A stretch of DNA of 64,000 bases from Sva-07 sp963710625 (lineage in GTDB: Bacteria > Actinomycetota > Acidimicrobiia > Acidimicrobiales > Ilumatobacteraceae): the NCBI GenBank assembly GCA_963710625.1, contig CAVQBG010000001.1, forward strand, positions 124,001 through 188,000, given 5' to 3'. A program made the translations under genes and the position numbers. Positions 17,308-25,760 of this stretch are shown in pieces (position 1 is the stretch's first letter; the number at the start of each line of letters is the position of its first letter). The notes beneath the pieces were generated by a model, which worked only from the letters and a program-made list of their open reading frames with translations, did not search any database and was not told where the DNA came from.

Positions 17308-17346
17308 GAGTGTTACGCCAGGGGTCAGACCCCTGGCGTAACACTC
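17308..17346. repeat. GGGGTCAGACCCC palindrome, copy 3
   Basis: Perfect 19-bp arms (17308-17326 and 17328-17346) around one base. It is closely related to copy 2 in the flanks and lies between the convergent ferritin-like gene and nucS, two bases into the nucS stop codon. Confidence 0.8.
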
Positions 17347-18004
17347 AGAAGAGGCGGAGGTCGTCGGGCTTCATCCCACGGAGTTCGTCGTAGTCGACCT
17401 CGACCCAGCGGAAGCCACGTGACTCGGCGAGCACCTTCGCCTGCGGCTTGACGACCTGGGCGACGAACACGCCGCGGATCTCCCCGAGCGACGAGTCGAG
17501 CTTGAGCCGCTCGATGTACCGCGTGAGCTGCTCGACGCCGTCGATCTCGCCTCGGCGCTTGACCTCGACGGCGACCACCGTGTCGCTCCCATCGCGGCAG
17601 ACGAGGTCGATCGGGCCGATCGCCGTCGGGTACTCCCGCCGTACGAGCGTGAGCCCCTCCTCGATCGCGTGGGGGCTCGCGGCCAGCAGTTCCTGCAGGT
17701 GGGCCTCCACGCCGTCCTTCTGGAGGCCGGGATCGTCACCCAGTTCCGACGACACGTCGCTCAGCACCTCGTGGAGCGTGATCGTGAGCGTCTCCTGCTT
17801 CGGGTTCGTCACCACCCAGTGGTCGCCGTGGTCGACGAGCGTGTTCGGCGCGTTCATCCAGTTCAGCGGCTTGTAGGCGCCGCCGTCGGCGTGGATCGCC
17901 ACGCACCCGTCGGCCTTCACCATGATCAGCCGGTTGGCTTCGGGAAGGTGGGCGTCGAGACGACCGGAGTAGTCGACCGAGCAGCGGGCGATGACGAGAC
18001 GCAC
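17345..18004 (-). CDS. nucS: Mismatch-specific endonuclease NucS (EndoMS)
   Basis: 219 residues, the usual actinobacterial length. An N-terminal DNA-binding beta domain (residues 1-100) is followed by a RecB-like nuclease domain with GPIDLVCRD, VAVEVKRRGEIDGVEQLTRY supplying the catalytic Asp, Glu, Lys and Gln. The C-terminus DDLRLF is the sliding-clamp binding tail typical of NucS. The enzyme makes double-strand cuts at mismatches and replaces MutSL in most actinobacteria. The start is a GTG with a TAGCGT -10 element 8 bases upstream. Confidence 0.95.
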   Translation of the reverse strand: MRLVIARCSVDYSGRLDAHLPEANRLIMVKADGCVAIHADGGAYKPLNWMNAPNTLVDHGDHWVVTNPKQETLTITLHEVLSDVSSELGDDPGLQKDGVEAHLQELLAASPHAIEEGLTLVRREYPTAIGPIDLVCRDGSDTVVAVEVKRRGEIDGVEQLTRYIERLKLDSSLGEIRGVFVAQVVKPQAKVLAESRGFRWVEVDYDELRGMKPDDLRLF

Positions 18005-18012
18005 GGACGGCG

Positions 18013-18018
18013 ACGCTA
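18013..18018 (-). promoter_or_regulatory. -10 element of leaderless nucS transcript
   Basis: On the minus strand TAGCGT is separated by 8 bases from the GTG at 18004. The element sits directly before the stop of the upstream ABC1 kinase gene, indicating separate transcription of nucS. Confidence 0.5.
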
Positions 18019-19650
18019 CCGCGCGAGGCGGGGGCGTTCGGCTTCGACGTGGTCGCGCATGCGTCGCTGGATCAGCTCGCGGCGCTCCTGCAGTTCGCGG
18101 TACGTGAGGCGGTTGACGCTCGAGTCGAGCCCCATGCTGGCGCGCACGCCGTCCATGTCGAACTCGACCGAGTTCGGGTCGACGCCGAGTTCACGACCCA
18201 GCCGCTCGCCGTGCTTCTGGGCGAACAGCATCGAGATGTTGGCCACCTCGCCGAGGATGTCGAGCTCGGGTGCCAGTCGAGCGATCGCACCGTCGAGGAA
18301 CACCATGTTCTTCACGTAGAGCATCAGCTCCTTCGGGAGCTTCGCGCCGTAGCCGAGCAGCGCCTTCACGACCCGCTGGACCTCCTTGACCATCTCCTCG
18401 CCGCTGAGTGTCGTGGGGTCGATCACCTCGTCGTCGAGGCGCAGGTCGCGGATCACCGCTTCGATGTCGGTGTCCATCGGGAGCGCACCGAGGTCGCGCA
18501 GTGCAGACATCTGACCGCGGGTGTCGTTGGTGGTCGCGCCGAGCATCAGCCGGAGGAAGGCGTTGCGTCGTGCACCGGTGAGGCGGCCGACGATGCCGTG
18601 GTCGAGCAGTGCGGTGCGGCCGTCGGCGAGCACGAACAGGTTGCCGCCGTGGAGGTCGCCGTGGAAGATGCCCTCGACGATGGCGCCCTCCATGAAGGCG
18701 ATCATCGCTGTGCGAACGACTTGTTCGGTGTCGATGCCGGCGTCCTGCATGCCGACGACGTCGTCGAAGTTGAACCCGTACACCCGCTCCATCACGAGCA
18801 CCCGGCGCGTCACGAGGGTGGGGTGCGGCCGCGGCACCAGGTACTGGTCCTGGCCGAGGTCGTGGAGCATCGTGGCGATGTCGAGCATGTTCGCCGCTTC
18901 CATCCGGAAGTCGAGTTCCTCGACGATCGTCTCGGCGAAGAGCTCGACCAGTGCCGGCGGGTTGGCGAGTGCGGCGACCGGGATGCGACCGACGAGGTGC
19001 GGCGCGAGCCAGGCCATCACCTTCAGGTCCTTGCGGACCAGCGACGCCACCGTGGTGCGTTGCACCTTGACCACGACCTGCTCGCCCGACAGCAGCGTTG
19101 CTGCGTGCACCTGCGCGATCGATGCCGCGGCGAGCGGGGTCTCCTCGAAGTGGCTGAACACGTCCTCGAGGCGGGCGCCGAGGTCCTGCTCAACGGTGAG
19201 CCGGACGGCGTCGAACGGCTCGGCCTTCACCTGGTCGCGGCACTTCTTGAACTCCGACACCAGTTCGGGCGGGAAGAGCCCGTCGCCGGCGGAGATGATC
19301 TGGCCGAGCTTGATGTACGTGGAACCGAGCGCCTCTGCGGCGACACGCAGGCGGTGGGAGATGTCGGCGCGGCTGGCCTCGGGGCTGTCGAACGAACCCC
19401 GTCGCTTCTTCCACATCCACGGCACGATCGCGGCGCCGAGGTGGCCGACCACGGTGCCGACCCGGGAGCCGGGTGGCAGCTTGCGCGGGCCGGTGAGTTC
19501 GGGCACCTCGGCCTGGGCCTGGCGACGCAACGTGGGAGGGAGCGACGCCCACGTGATGTGCTCGCGGTCGAGCACCCACGGGCCGTGCTCGGTGAACGAG
19601 CCCCACGCGAGATCCGACGGGTGGGCGGTCTCGGTGGGCAACGATGTCAC
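18016..19650 (-). CDS. ABC1/UbiB-family atypical kinase
   Basis: 544 residues from a GTG (VTSLPTE). The ABC1 kinase-like fold is clear: the KxGQ motif as YIKLGQIISAG, AAASIAQVHAA, the ATP lysine in VVVKVQ, EELDFRMEAAN, the catalytic GIFHGDLHGGNLF and metal-binding ALLDHG. A few hydrophobic residues near 70-80 may give weak membrane contact but no clear transmembrane helix is seen. UbiB proteins are ATPases tied to quinone or isoprenoid lipid metabolism. The exact substrate is unknown. It is divergent from the VOC gene, with 54 bases between. Confidence 0.88.
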   Translation of the reverse strand: MTSLPTETAHPSDLAWGSFTEHGPWVLDREHITWASLPPTLRRQAQAEVPELTGPRKLPPGSRVGTVVGHLGAAIVPWMWKKRRGSFDSPEASRADISHRLRVAAEALGSTYIKLGQIISAGDGLFPPELVSEFKKCRDQVKAEPFDAVRLTVEQDLGARLEDVFSHFEETPLAAASIAQVHAATLLSGEQVVVKVQRTTVASLVRKDLKVMAWLAPHLVGRIPVAALANPPALVELFAETIVEELDFRMEAANMLDIATMLHDLGQDQYLVPRPHPTLVTRRVLVMERVYGFNFDDVVGMQDAGIDTEQVVRTAMIAFMEGAIVEGIFHGDLHGGNLFVLADGRTALLDHGIVGRLTGARRNAFLRLMLGATTNDTRGQMSALRDLGALPMDTDIEAVIRDLRLDDEVIDPTTLSGEEMVKEVQRVVKALLGYGAKLPKELMLYVKNMVFLDGAIARLAPELDILGEVANISMLFAQKHGERLGRELGVDPNSVEFDMDGVRASMGLDSSVNRLTYRELQERRELIQRRMRDHVEAERPRLAR

Positions 19651-19704
19651 CCCGACATGATGCCGGATTCTCGACGGTTCGTCGCCGCGAGGCAACATCG
19701 CGTC

Positions 19705-20169
19705 ATGACCAATCGACCATTCCGCGTCCTCGGGCTCCAACAGATCGCGATCGGAGGGCTCGACAAGGGAGCGCTCACCGGCCTCTGGACCGGGCTGCTC
19801 GGCGTCGAGAAGGTCGGCGACTACGTGAGCGAGTCCGAGAACGTCGACGAGGACATCCTGCGTCTCGGCGACGGTCCGCACGCCGTGGAGATCGACCTGA
19901 TGCAGCCGCTCGATCCCGAGCGCTCGCCGAAGGTCCACGTGCCCACGCTCAACCACGTCGGCGTCTGGATCGACGACCTCGCAGCGTGCGTCGACTTCCT
20001 GACGGCCCAGGGCGTTCGCTTCACCCCGGGAGGGATCCGCAAAGGGGCCGCTGGCCACGACGTGTGCTTCATCCATCCGAAGGGCAACGACGACACTCCG
20101 CGAAGCGGCGAAGGTGTGCTCATCGAGTTGGTGCAGGCGCCGCCCGACGTGATCGCTGCGTTGGGCTGA
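19705..20169 (+). CDS. VOC (glyoxalase/bleomycin resistance) family protein
   Basis: 154 residues with one complete VOC pseudo-repeat pair: LGLQQIAIGGLDKGALTGLW at the N-terminus and LNHVGVWIDDLAACVDFL in the second half, ending GVLIELVQAP. His and Glu metal ligands are in place (QIAI replaces the first His with Gln; HVGV and IEL are present). It resembles methylmalonyl-CoA epimerase-like or lactoylglutathione lyase-like proteins, but the substrate is not clear. Confidence 0.82.
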   Translation: MTNRPFRVLGLQQIAIGGLDKGALTGLWTGLLGVEKVGDYVSESENVDEDILRLGDGPHAVEIDLMQPLDPERSPKVHVPTLNHVGVWIDDLAACVDFLTAQGVRFTPGGIRKGAAGHDVCFIHPKGNDDTPRSGEGVLIELVQAPPDVIAALG

Positions 20170-20254
20170 TGCCGTCTCGCCCTGAACTTCGGCACCCTCT
20201 GCGCAACTCTTGAGGTGAGGCCGCTTCGTCTCACGGCTGTGCTACAACGAACGA

Positions 20255-22354
20255 GTGCCGGCGTTCAGGATGGTGATTTCTCTCACCCTCGGCGTAGCGA
20301 TCTGGCTGACCTCGGGTTGCGCCGTGTCCGATTCCGGTGGCGTCGACGGTGCTCCGGGATCGACAGATCTCGTTCGTACCTCGCCCCCAGTTGCTGCCGT
20401 CGAGGTGGACGGGACAGATTCGATCCGTTACGGCGATGGCCGAGCACTCACGGCACGGTATTCAGCGGCTTCGGATCGCCTGGTCGTGATCACGTCGGCT
20501 GGATTCGCGGTTCACGACGAGTCCGGCGAGCCGCCTCGTCTCATCGAGCGGAGAATGACCGAAATCATGTCGGAGGCACTGTCGCCCGACGGGCGGTTGC
20601 TGGCGGTGGCGGACGGCGCCTCTTCGTCGCTCGAAGTCTGGGATCTCGACGCGGGTGAGATCGTGCACGAGGAGGAGACCCAGTCTCCGAACGTGCTCGG
20701 TTTCACCCCTGATGGGGATCGGTTGCTGTTCGGTACGTCCGACTCGGTGTCCAGCTGGTCGCCGGACGGCACGACCACCGTGTTGATCCAGAGCCAGTTC
20801 TCCGGTGAGCCCGACACGGTCGTCATGTCGACGGACGGATCGACCGTGGTCGCGTCACCGATCAGCCCTGCGGCGGGTTCTGTCGTCGTGTGGACGGAGC
20901 AATCGGGCGCTCGCACCGTCGACCTCGGGCGAGCAGATGGGGTCGCCCCGGGGAGCATGGGCCTCTCAGGCGACGGGTCGACGATGGTCGTCGAAGTTCC
21001 ATCGTCCAGCGAGCCGGGGGTGTCGGACCTGGAGGTCGTCGACCTCGCCACAGGTGTCCGGCAGGCACTCCCGATCGCCGTTCGTGTGCTGGACGGTTCG
21101 ATGTGGGTGCTCGGCCCGGACGACCGAGTCGTGGTCTGGGAGTCGGACGAGCTGTCCTTTCACGACCTCGATGGCGACGTGATCGGTCGAAGTGACCTCA
21201 CGCAGTTGACTCCCGTCGTCTCGTTGACTGCCCCGGCCGACGGGGATTCGGTCGTGACGGCGCATCAGGACGGTTCGCTCAACGTGTGGAACCTGGCCGG
21301 GGATTCGTCGGGTCAGATGCCGGCAACCGTGCGAGCGATCAGGGAGGTCATCAGGCCGGGTGGGGGATCCTTGCTCACCGTCGGGTACTCCGGGCTGATC
21401 GATCGGTGGATCATCGCTGATCAGCGATCTCTCGGGTTGATCGACGACTACGCGGGTGGCGCCGTCACCGATGTTGCGATCTCGCCGGACGACCAGCGTC
21501 TTGCCCTTGCACACTCGAACGGTGTCGTGGAGGTACGCGATGTCCGAACGGGTGAGGTCGAGTCACGGCTGGACCACGATGGCCGTCAGGTCGATGCCGT
21601 CGCGTTCGCACCTGGTTCGTCGGAGATCGCGACAGGAGTGGGTGAACGTCTCGGAACCGAAGCGTTCGACGATTCCGTGACGATGTGGGATCCGACGACC
21701 GGTTCCGCTGTCGCAGTGACCGGCGGCGAGGGAGAAAGCGTGGCCGGGTGTTCGTTCTTCAGGCCCCGGATTCGCTTCTCGCCGAACGGAGAAGTGCTCG
21801 CCACGAGCTCGCACGACTTCACCGTGACCTTGTACGACGCCGACGACTTGGAGCCGGTCCTGCAACTCCCTCCACAGGGCGGCACGATTCTCGACGTTGC
21901 GTTCTCCCCGGATGGTGAATTCCTCGCCACGTCGTCGGAGGACCTGAAGCTGAGGATCTGGGACGTGGCAACAGGCAGTCTGATGGCGGAACACGACGCC
22001 CCGATCGGTGGCTACTGGGGTCTCGCGTTCATGCCCGATGGTGCCTCACTCGTCACCGTCGGAGCGACCGGAGCCGTCGCGTTGGTGAGTGCGGACGACG
22101 GCGGGATCCTTCGGCAGTTCGAGGACTCGGCGAACTGGTCGAGCGGTCCTGCGCTCTCTCCTGACGGAGAGCGTTTCGCTGCCGGGGGCAAGAACGACGA
22201 CATCGTGATCTGGCGCGTGGCGGACGGCGCCGTCGTCCAACGGCTGACCGGGCATTCCGGGCAGGTGAATGCCCTGGCGATGTCGGACGACGGCACCTTC
22301 CTGCTCTCGGGTTCGGACGACGGGACGGCACGTCGGTGGCTGCTCGCTGACTGA
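20255..22354 (+). CDS. WD40-repeat lipoprotein
   Basis: 699 residues from a GTG preceded at 7 bases by TACAAC, a weak -10. The lipoprotein signal ends in the lipobox LTSGCAVS (Cys about 22). The remainder is a run of beta-propeller blades with repeated SPDGxxLA and VWDLxTG elements, enough for two seven-bladed propellers. The C-terminal blades (LAMSDDGTFLLSGSDDGTARRWL) are the most canonical. It is presumably a surface-exposed scaffold or sensor. It is the last gene before the surface-polysaccharide region. Confidence 0.88.
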   Translation: MPAFRMVISLTLGVAIWLTSGCAVSDSGGVDGAPGSTDLVRTSPPVAAVEVDGTDSIRYGDGRALTARYSAASDRLVVITSAGFAVHDESGEPPRLIERRMTEIMSEALSPDGRLLAVADGASSSLEVWDLDAGEIVHEEETQSPNVLGFTPDGDRLLFGTSDSVSSWSPDGTTTVLIQSQFSGEPDTVVMSTDGSTVVASPISPAAGSVVVWTEQSGARTVDLGRADGVAPGSMGLSGDGSTMVVEVPSSSEPGVSDLEVVDLATGVRQALPIAVRVLDGSMWVLGPDDRVVVWESDELSFHDLDGDVIGRSDLTQLTPVVSLTAPADGDSVVTAHQDGSLNVWNLAGDSSGQMPATVRAIREVIRPGGGSLLTVGYSGLIDRWIIADQRSLGLIDDYAGGAVTDVAISPDDQRLALAHSNGVVEVRDVRTGEVESRLDHDGRQVDAVAFAPGSSEIATGVGERLGTEAFDDSVTMWDPTTGSAVAVTGGEGESVAGCSFFRPRIRFSPNGEVLATSSHDFTVTLYDADDLEPVLQLPPQGGTILDVAFSPDGEFLATSSEDLKLRIWDVATGSLMAEHDAPIGGYWGLAFMPDGASLVTVGATGAVALVSADDGGILRQFEDSANWSSGPALSPDGERFAAGGKNDDIVIWRVADGAVVQRLTGHSGQVNALAMSDDGTFLLSGSDDGTARRWLLAD

Positions 22355-22453
22355 GGGCCGTTCCGTGCGCCGGCCCCCGACCTGGACTGCGGCCCGGGGT
22401 TCGTGACTTGTGGCTCTTGGTTTGCTTCAGGTGCCGGAGTACGGTCAGTCGGC

Positions 22454-23377
22454 ATGGCGAGAAGCAACAGAATGTGGAGATCTCGGTGGGCGGCCGTTGG
22501 AGCTGCCGTGGCGGTGGCGCTCGGGAGCGGCGGTGTCTTCTTCGCAAGTGCGGCCTCGAGTGAGCCGTCCGCGGTGGTCACGGTCGATCCGGTTCGAATT
22601 CTGGATACCCGGGATCCGGTGAACCTCGGCTTGCCCGGTCCGTTCGTGTCAGCGGTGTCGCAGAAGGTCCAAGTCGTCGGCGCGACCGTCCCGGTCGGCG
22701 CGACGGGGGTCCTGCTGAACGTCACGGTGGTCTCGCCCACTGCCGCAGGATTCCTCTCGGTTCGCCCCGGAGATGCGACCGGTGCCCCGACGACGTCGTC
22801 GCTGAACTTCGCGGCGAACGCAACCGTGCCGAACTCGGTGCAGGTGGCGCTGCCGACCTTGGGCGCCAACGCCGGCCAGATCGACGTCACCTACGACGCA
22901 TTGGGTGTGGCGGGGCCGACCGCTGACGTGCTGATCGATGTCGTCGGCTACTTCGCTCCCGGTGCCGCCGGTCCTCCTGGTCCTACGGGTCCTGCTGGTC
23001 CTGCTGGCCCTGTCGGTCCTGTCGGTCCCATCGGCCCTGTCGGCCCGGCAGGTCCTGTCAACCTGCGATGGGCCAAGGTGGCCGCTGGAATCCCTCCAAG
23101 TCTGCTCGGTGGGAGTGGGGTGGTGAGCGTCGCTCGTGAGAGCGAGGGCGTGTATGAGGTCACCTTTGATTCATCGGTCTTCGGTTGTGGGTGGACGGCT
23201 ACGATCAACGAGAACGATTCAGGTCAAGCGGTCCCCCGAGAGGTCACGATCGAGCGCAAGGACAACGCCCCGACGACTCTCACGGTCCGAACCTGGAAGA
23301 CCGATGGCACGGATACGCCGCTGGATCCTGACATAGCTGGCACGGACGGTTTCACGGTGATGGTCATCTGCCCATAG
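22454..23377 (+). CDS. Secreted protein with DTR-type beta domain and collagen-like stretch
   Basis: 307 residues from an ATG 8 bases after a TACGGT -10. A signal peptide covers about 1-35 (VGAAVAVALGSGGVFFASAA). Residues 40-175 form a beta domain that opens VRILDTRDPV and contains LLNVTVV, AGFLSVRPG and DVLIDVVGYF. The same domain type builds the three modular proteins at 50.6-62.9 kb. Residues 177-200 are collagen-like Gly-X-Y triplets (GPPGPTGPAGPAGP and more). A small C-terminal domain follows, with FGCGWTATINEN. Collagen-like tracts in bacterial surface proteins usually act as stalks. Confidence 0.85.
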   Translation: MARSNRMWRSRWAAVGAAVAVALGSGGVFFASAASSEPSAVVTVDPVRILDTRDPVNLGLPGPFVSAVSQKVQVVGATVPVGATGVLLNVTVVSPTAAGFLSVRPGDATGAPTTSSLNFAANATVPNSVQVALPTLGANAGQIDVTYDALGVAGPTADVLIDVVGYFAPGAAGPPGPTGPAGPAGPVGPVGPIGPVGPAGPVNLRWAKVAAGIPPSLLGGSGVVSVARESEGVYEVTFDSSVFGCGWTATINENDSGQAVPREVTIERKDNAPTTLTVRTWKTDGTDTPLDPDIAGTDGFTVMVICP

Positions 23378-23521
23378 CGGCGCTGGCCCGCACGGCTGGT
23401 ACGGTGCAATCCAGATGGAGCGATGTCGTTGTTCGATGACGCGATCGTGGCAACGTCGGACGACCGATTGAGCTGGTTTCCGCCGAAGTCGACGTGGACG
23501 ATGTCGGGCTCGGGCGATCGG

Positions 23522-23527
23522 TAACCT
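23522..23527 (+). promoter_or_regulatory. -10 element of leaderless glycosyltransferase transcript
   Basis: TAACCT ends 7 bases before the ATG at 23535. It is probably the first promoter of the polysaccharide genes on the plus strand. Confidence 0.5.
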
Positions 23528-23534
23528 GGGGCGT

Positions 23535-24917
23535 ATGAGGCGGAGCGTCCGAGGGAGATGGGAGCGTCGGCGCCCAGGGCCGACCCACGACGGGCAGAGC
23601 GAACCTCCTCGTCCAGTGCAGGTCGACCCGTCGAACGTGCTGGCCGTCGCCTACGTGATGACCGACTACCCGAAGCTCGCGATGACCTTCATCTCGGGCG
23701 AGCTCGACGAGGTCGAGCGACGGGGCCACCGCGTCGTGCCAATCGCGATGAACGCGCCGACCGCGCGTGACGTGGCGGACGCTGAGGGACGGCACCGCGA
23801 GCAAGCTTGCCTGTATCTGAAACGAGGCGGTTGGCGGCCACTCGCCGGCTCGGTTCTGCGGACACTTCGTCGTCATCCGCTGAACCTGGCGCGCCTCGTC
23901 GTGTTCGCCCTCCGCAGTGCTCGGCTCGATCTCACGCTGATGGTGCGTCGACTGGCTCACGTCGCCTACGGCGCCCTCGTCGTCGAACACTGTCGCACCG
24001 AGGGAATCCGGCATCTGCACGCCCACTTCGGTCAATCGCCTGCCTCGATCGCTTGGTTCGCAGCGCTCGTCGGCAACTGGGAGTCCGACGAGAGCTGGAC
24101 GTGGAGTTTCACGATCCACGGGTTCCAGGACTTCGTCGATGACAAGGACGCCCGCCTCGACCTGAAAGCGCAGTCGGCCGAGTTCGTCGTGTGCATCAGC
24201 GACTTCACGCGATCGCAGCTGTGCCGCATCACCGATCCGGATCTGTGGAGCCGATTCCATGTCGTGCGATGCGGAATCGACCTGGCCAGGTTCGCGCAGC
24301 GCCCCGAGCCCGTGCACACCGATGCACCGCGCATCGTGACCGTCGGACGACTGTCACCGGAGAAGGGGCACCCCACGTTGCTGGCTGCCATCCGGCGGAT
24401 GCGAGTCGCGGCCGGAATCGACGTCGGACTCGACGTGGTCGGCGACGGACCGTATCGAGAGCGTCTCCAGCGGCAGGCAACGGAACTCGGCATCGCAGAG
24501 CATGTCACCTTCCACGGTGAGCTGCCGCCCGAGAGCGTGGTCGAGCACTTGCGCGAGGCGGATGCCTTCTGCCTTCCCTCGTACTCCGAGGGGCTCCCCG
24601 TGTCGATCATGGAATCGATGGCCGTCGGTGTCCCGGTCGTTGCGACGCACATCGCTGGGATACCAGAACTTGCCGTCGACGGTGAGACCGCCATGACGGT
24701 GGCTCCTGGCAATGCCGAGGAGTTGGCAAGCGCACTCACATCGGTCGTGACCGACCGGGAACTTCGCGTGCGGCTCGTTCGGAACGCCAGAGCCGCCGTC
24801 GAGATGCGGCACAGCCTCGAACGGAATGTACGCGAGTTGATCGTCCTCTTCACCGAGGCCTGCGACGGTACTCAGGTGCGGTCGACCTCTCTCGACGTAC
24901 CGGTCGGTGATTCGTGA
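23535..24917 (+). CDS. Glycosyltransferase family 4 (GT-B fold)
   Basis: 460 residues. The N-terminal acceptor domain starts at VLAVAYVMTDYPKLAMTFI after a 35-residue basic tail. The donor domain shows RIVTVGRLSPEKGHPTLLAA, VVGDGPYRERLQ, LPSYSEGLPVSIMESMAVG and PVVATHIAGIPELA, with the EX7E-type motif of GT4. It resembles WcaL/AmsK-type colanic acid and exopolysaccharide transferases. The stop overlaps the following WecG-like gene (TGATG), indicating an operon. Confidence 0.9.
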   Translation: MRRSVRGRWERRRPGPTHDGQSEPPRPVQVDPSNVLAVAYVMTDYPKLAMTFISGELDEVERRGHRVVPIAMNAPTARDVADAEGRHREQACLYLKRGGWRPLAGSVLRTLRRHPLNLARLVVFALRSARLDLTLMVRRLAHVAYGALVVEHCRTEGIRHLHAHFGQSPASIAWFAALVGNWESDESWTWSFTIHGFQDFVDDKDARLDLKAQSAEFVVCISDFTRSQLCRITDPDLWSRFHVVRCGIDLARFAQRPEPVHTDAPRIVTVGRLSPEKGHPTLLAAIRRMRVAAGIDVGLDVVGDGPYRERLQRQATELGIAEHVTFHGELPPESVVEHLREADAFCLPSYSEGLPVSIMESMAVGVPVVATHIAGIPELAVDGETAMTVAPGNAEELASALTSVVTDRELRVRLVRNARAAVEMRHSLERNVRELIVLFTEACDGTQVRSTSLDVPVGDS

Positions 24918-25741
24918 TGCAGTCGTCCGATGGCCTCGATCGCAAGCGGTTGTTCGGTCTGGACTTCGTCGACGCGGCCTCGGTCGACGAAGTGGCCGAG
25001 GCGCTCCTGCTGGCCGAGCCGGTAACGACCGACGCATCGAGTCGTGTGCTTCCGCTCGTCATCACTCCCAACGTGGACCAGCTCGTCAAACGCGACCGTC
25101 ACGTCGATGCCGTGGCTTGCGATCTCGCCGAACGTGCCCAGTTCGTCCTCGTCGATGGACAGCCGATCGTCTGGGCCAGTCGGCTGCTCAAGCGACCGCT
25201 GCAGACGCGGCTCGCGGGAAGCTCCCTGACGGCGAGCCTGTGGCCGCAACTCGTCGCGGCCGGTCGACGAGTCCTCGTGGTCGCTGGTTCGCCGAGCACC
25301 GCGAATCGCATCAGGGCGGAAGGCCCGACGTTCACTGCCATCGACGCTCCGATGCTCGACGTGACGCGGCGGGGCGAACTCGAGCAGTTCGCAGCCGCAT
25401 GCGTCGAGTCGGCGCGGTCGAGCAACGCTGAGTTCGTCTTCGTGACGCTCGGCTACCCGAAGCAGTGCAACATCATCGACGGGATGCTGCGCCAGTGGCC
25501 CGCGGGCGAGCCCGTTCCGGTCTTTCTCGCTGTGGGTGCATCGCTCGACATGTACTACGGAGCGGTACGTCGAGCGCCGAGTCTGGTTCAACGCGCTGGA
25601 CTCGAATGGTTCTTCCGATTCGTTCAGGAGCCGAGGCGGTTGTTCAGACGGTACTTCGTGGACGATCTCGCGTTCGCGCCGATGGTCGCCCGGGAATGGA
25701 ACGCGCAACGTGGTGCAAACCGGGTCCAAAACGGGAGATGA
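24917..25741 (+). CDS. WecG/TagA/CpsF-family glycosyltransferase (GT26)
   Basis: 274 residues. Family motifs are ITPNVDQLVKRD, VLVDGQPIVWASRLL, EFVFVTLGYPKQC (the usual LGxPKQE position ends in Cys here) and AVGASLDMYYG followed by RAGLEWFFRFVQEPRRLFRRY. Such enzymes add ManNAc(A)-type or glucose residues to the lipid-linked first sugar in wall acid, enterobacterial common antigen and exopolysaccharide assembly. It overlaps the preceding GT4 gene and is likely coupled with it. A GTG at 24914 is an alternative start. Confidence 0.9.
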   Translation: MQSSDGLDRKRLFGLDFVDAASVDEVAEALLLAEPVTTDASSRVLPLVITPNVDQLVKRDRHVDAVACDLAERAQFVLVDGQPIVWASRLLKRPLQTRLAGSSLTASLWPQLVAAGRRVLVVAGSPSTANRIRAEGPTFTAIDAPMLDVTRRGELEQFAAACVESARSSNAEFVFVTLGYPKQCNIIDGMLRQWPAGEPVPVFLAVGASLDMYYGAVRRAPSLVQRAGLEWFFRFVQEPRRLFRRYFVDDLAFAPMVAREWNAQRGANRVQNGR

Positions 25742-25760
25742 TATTCTGCCGTGGTGAAGG

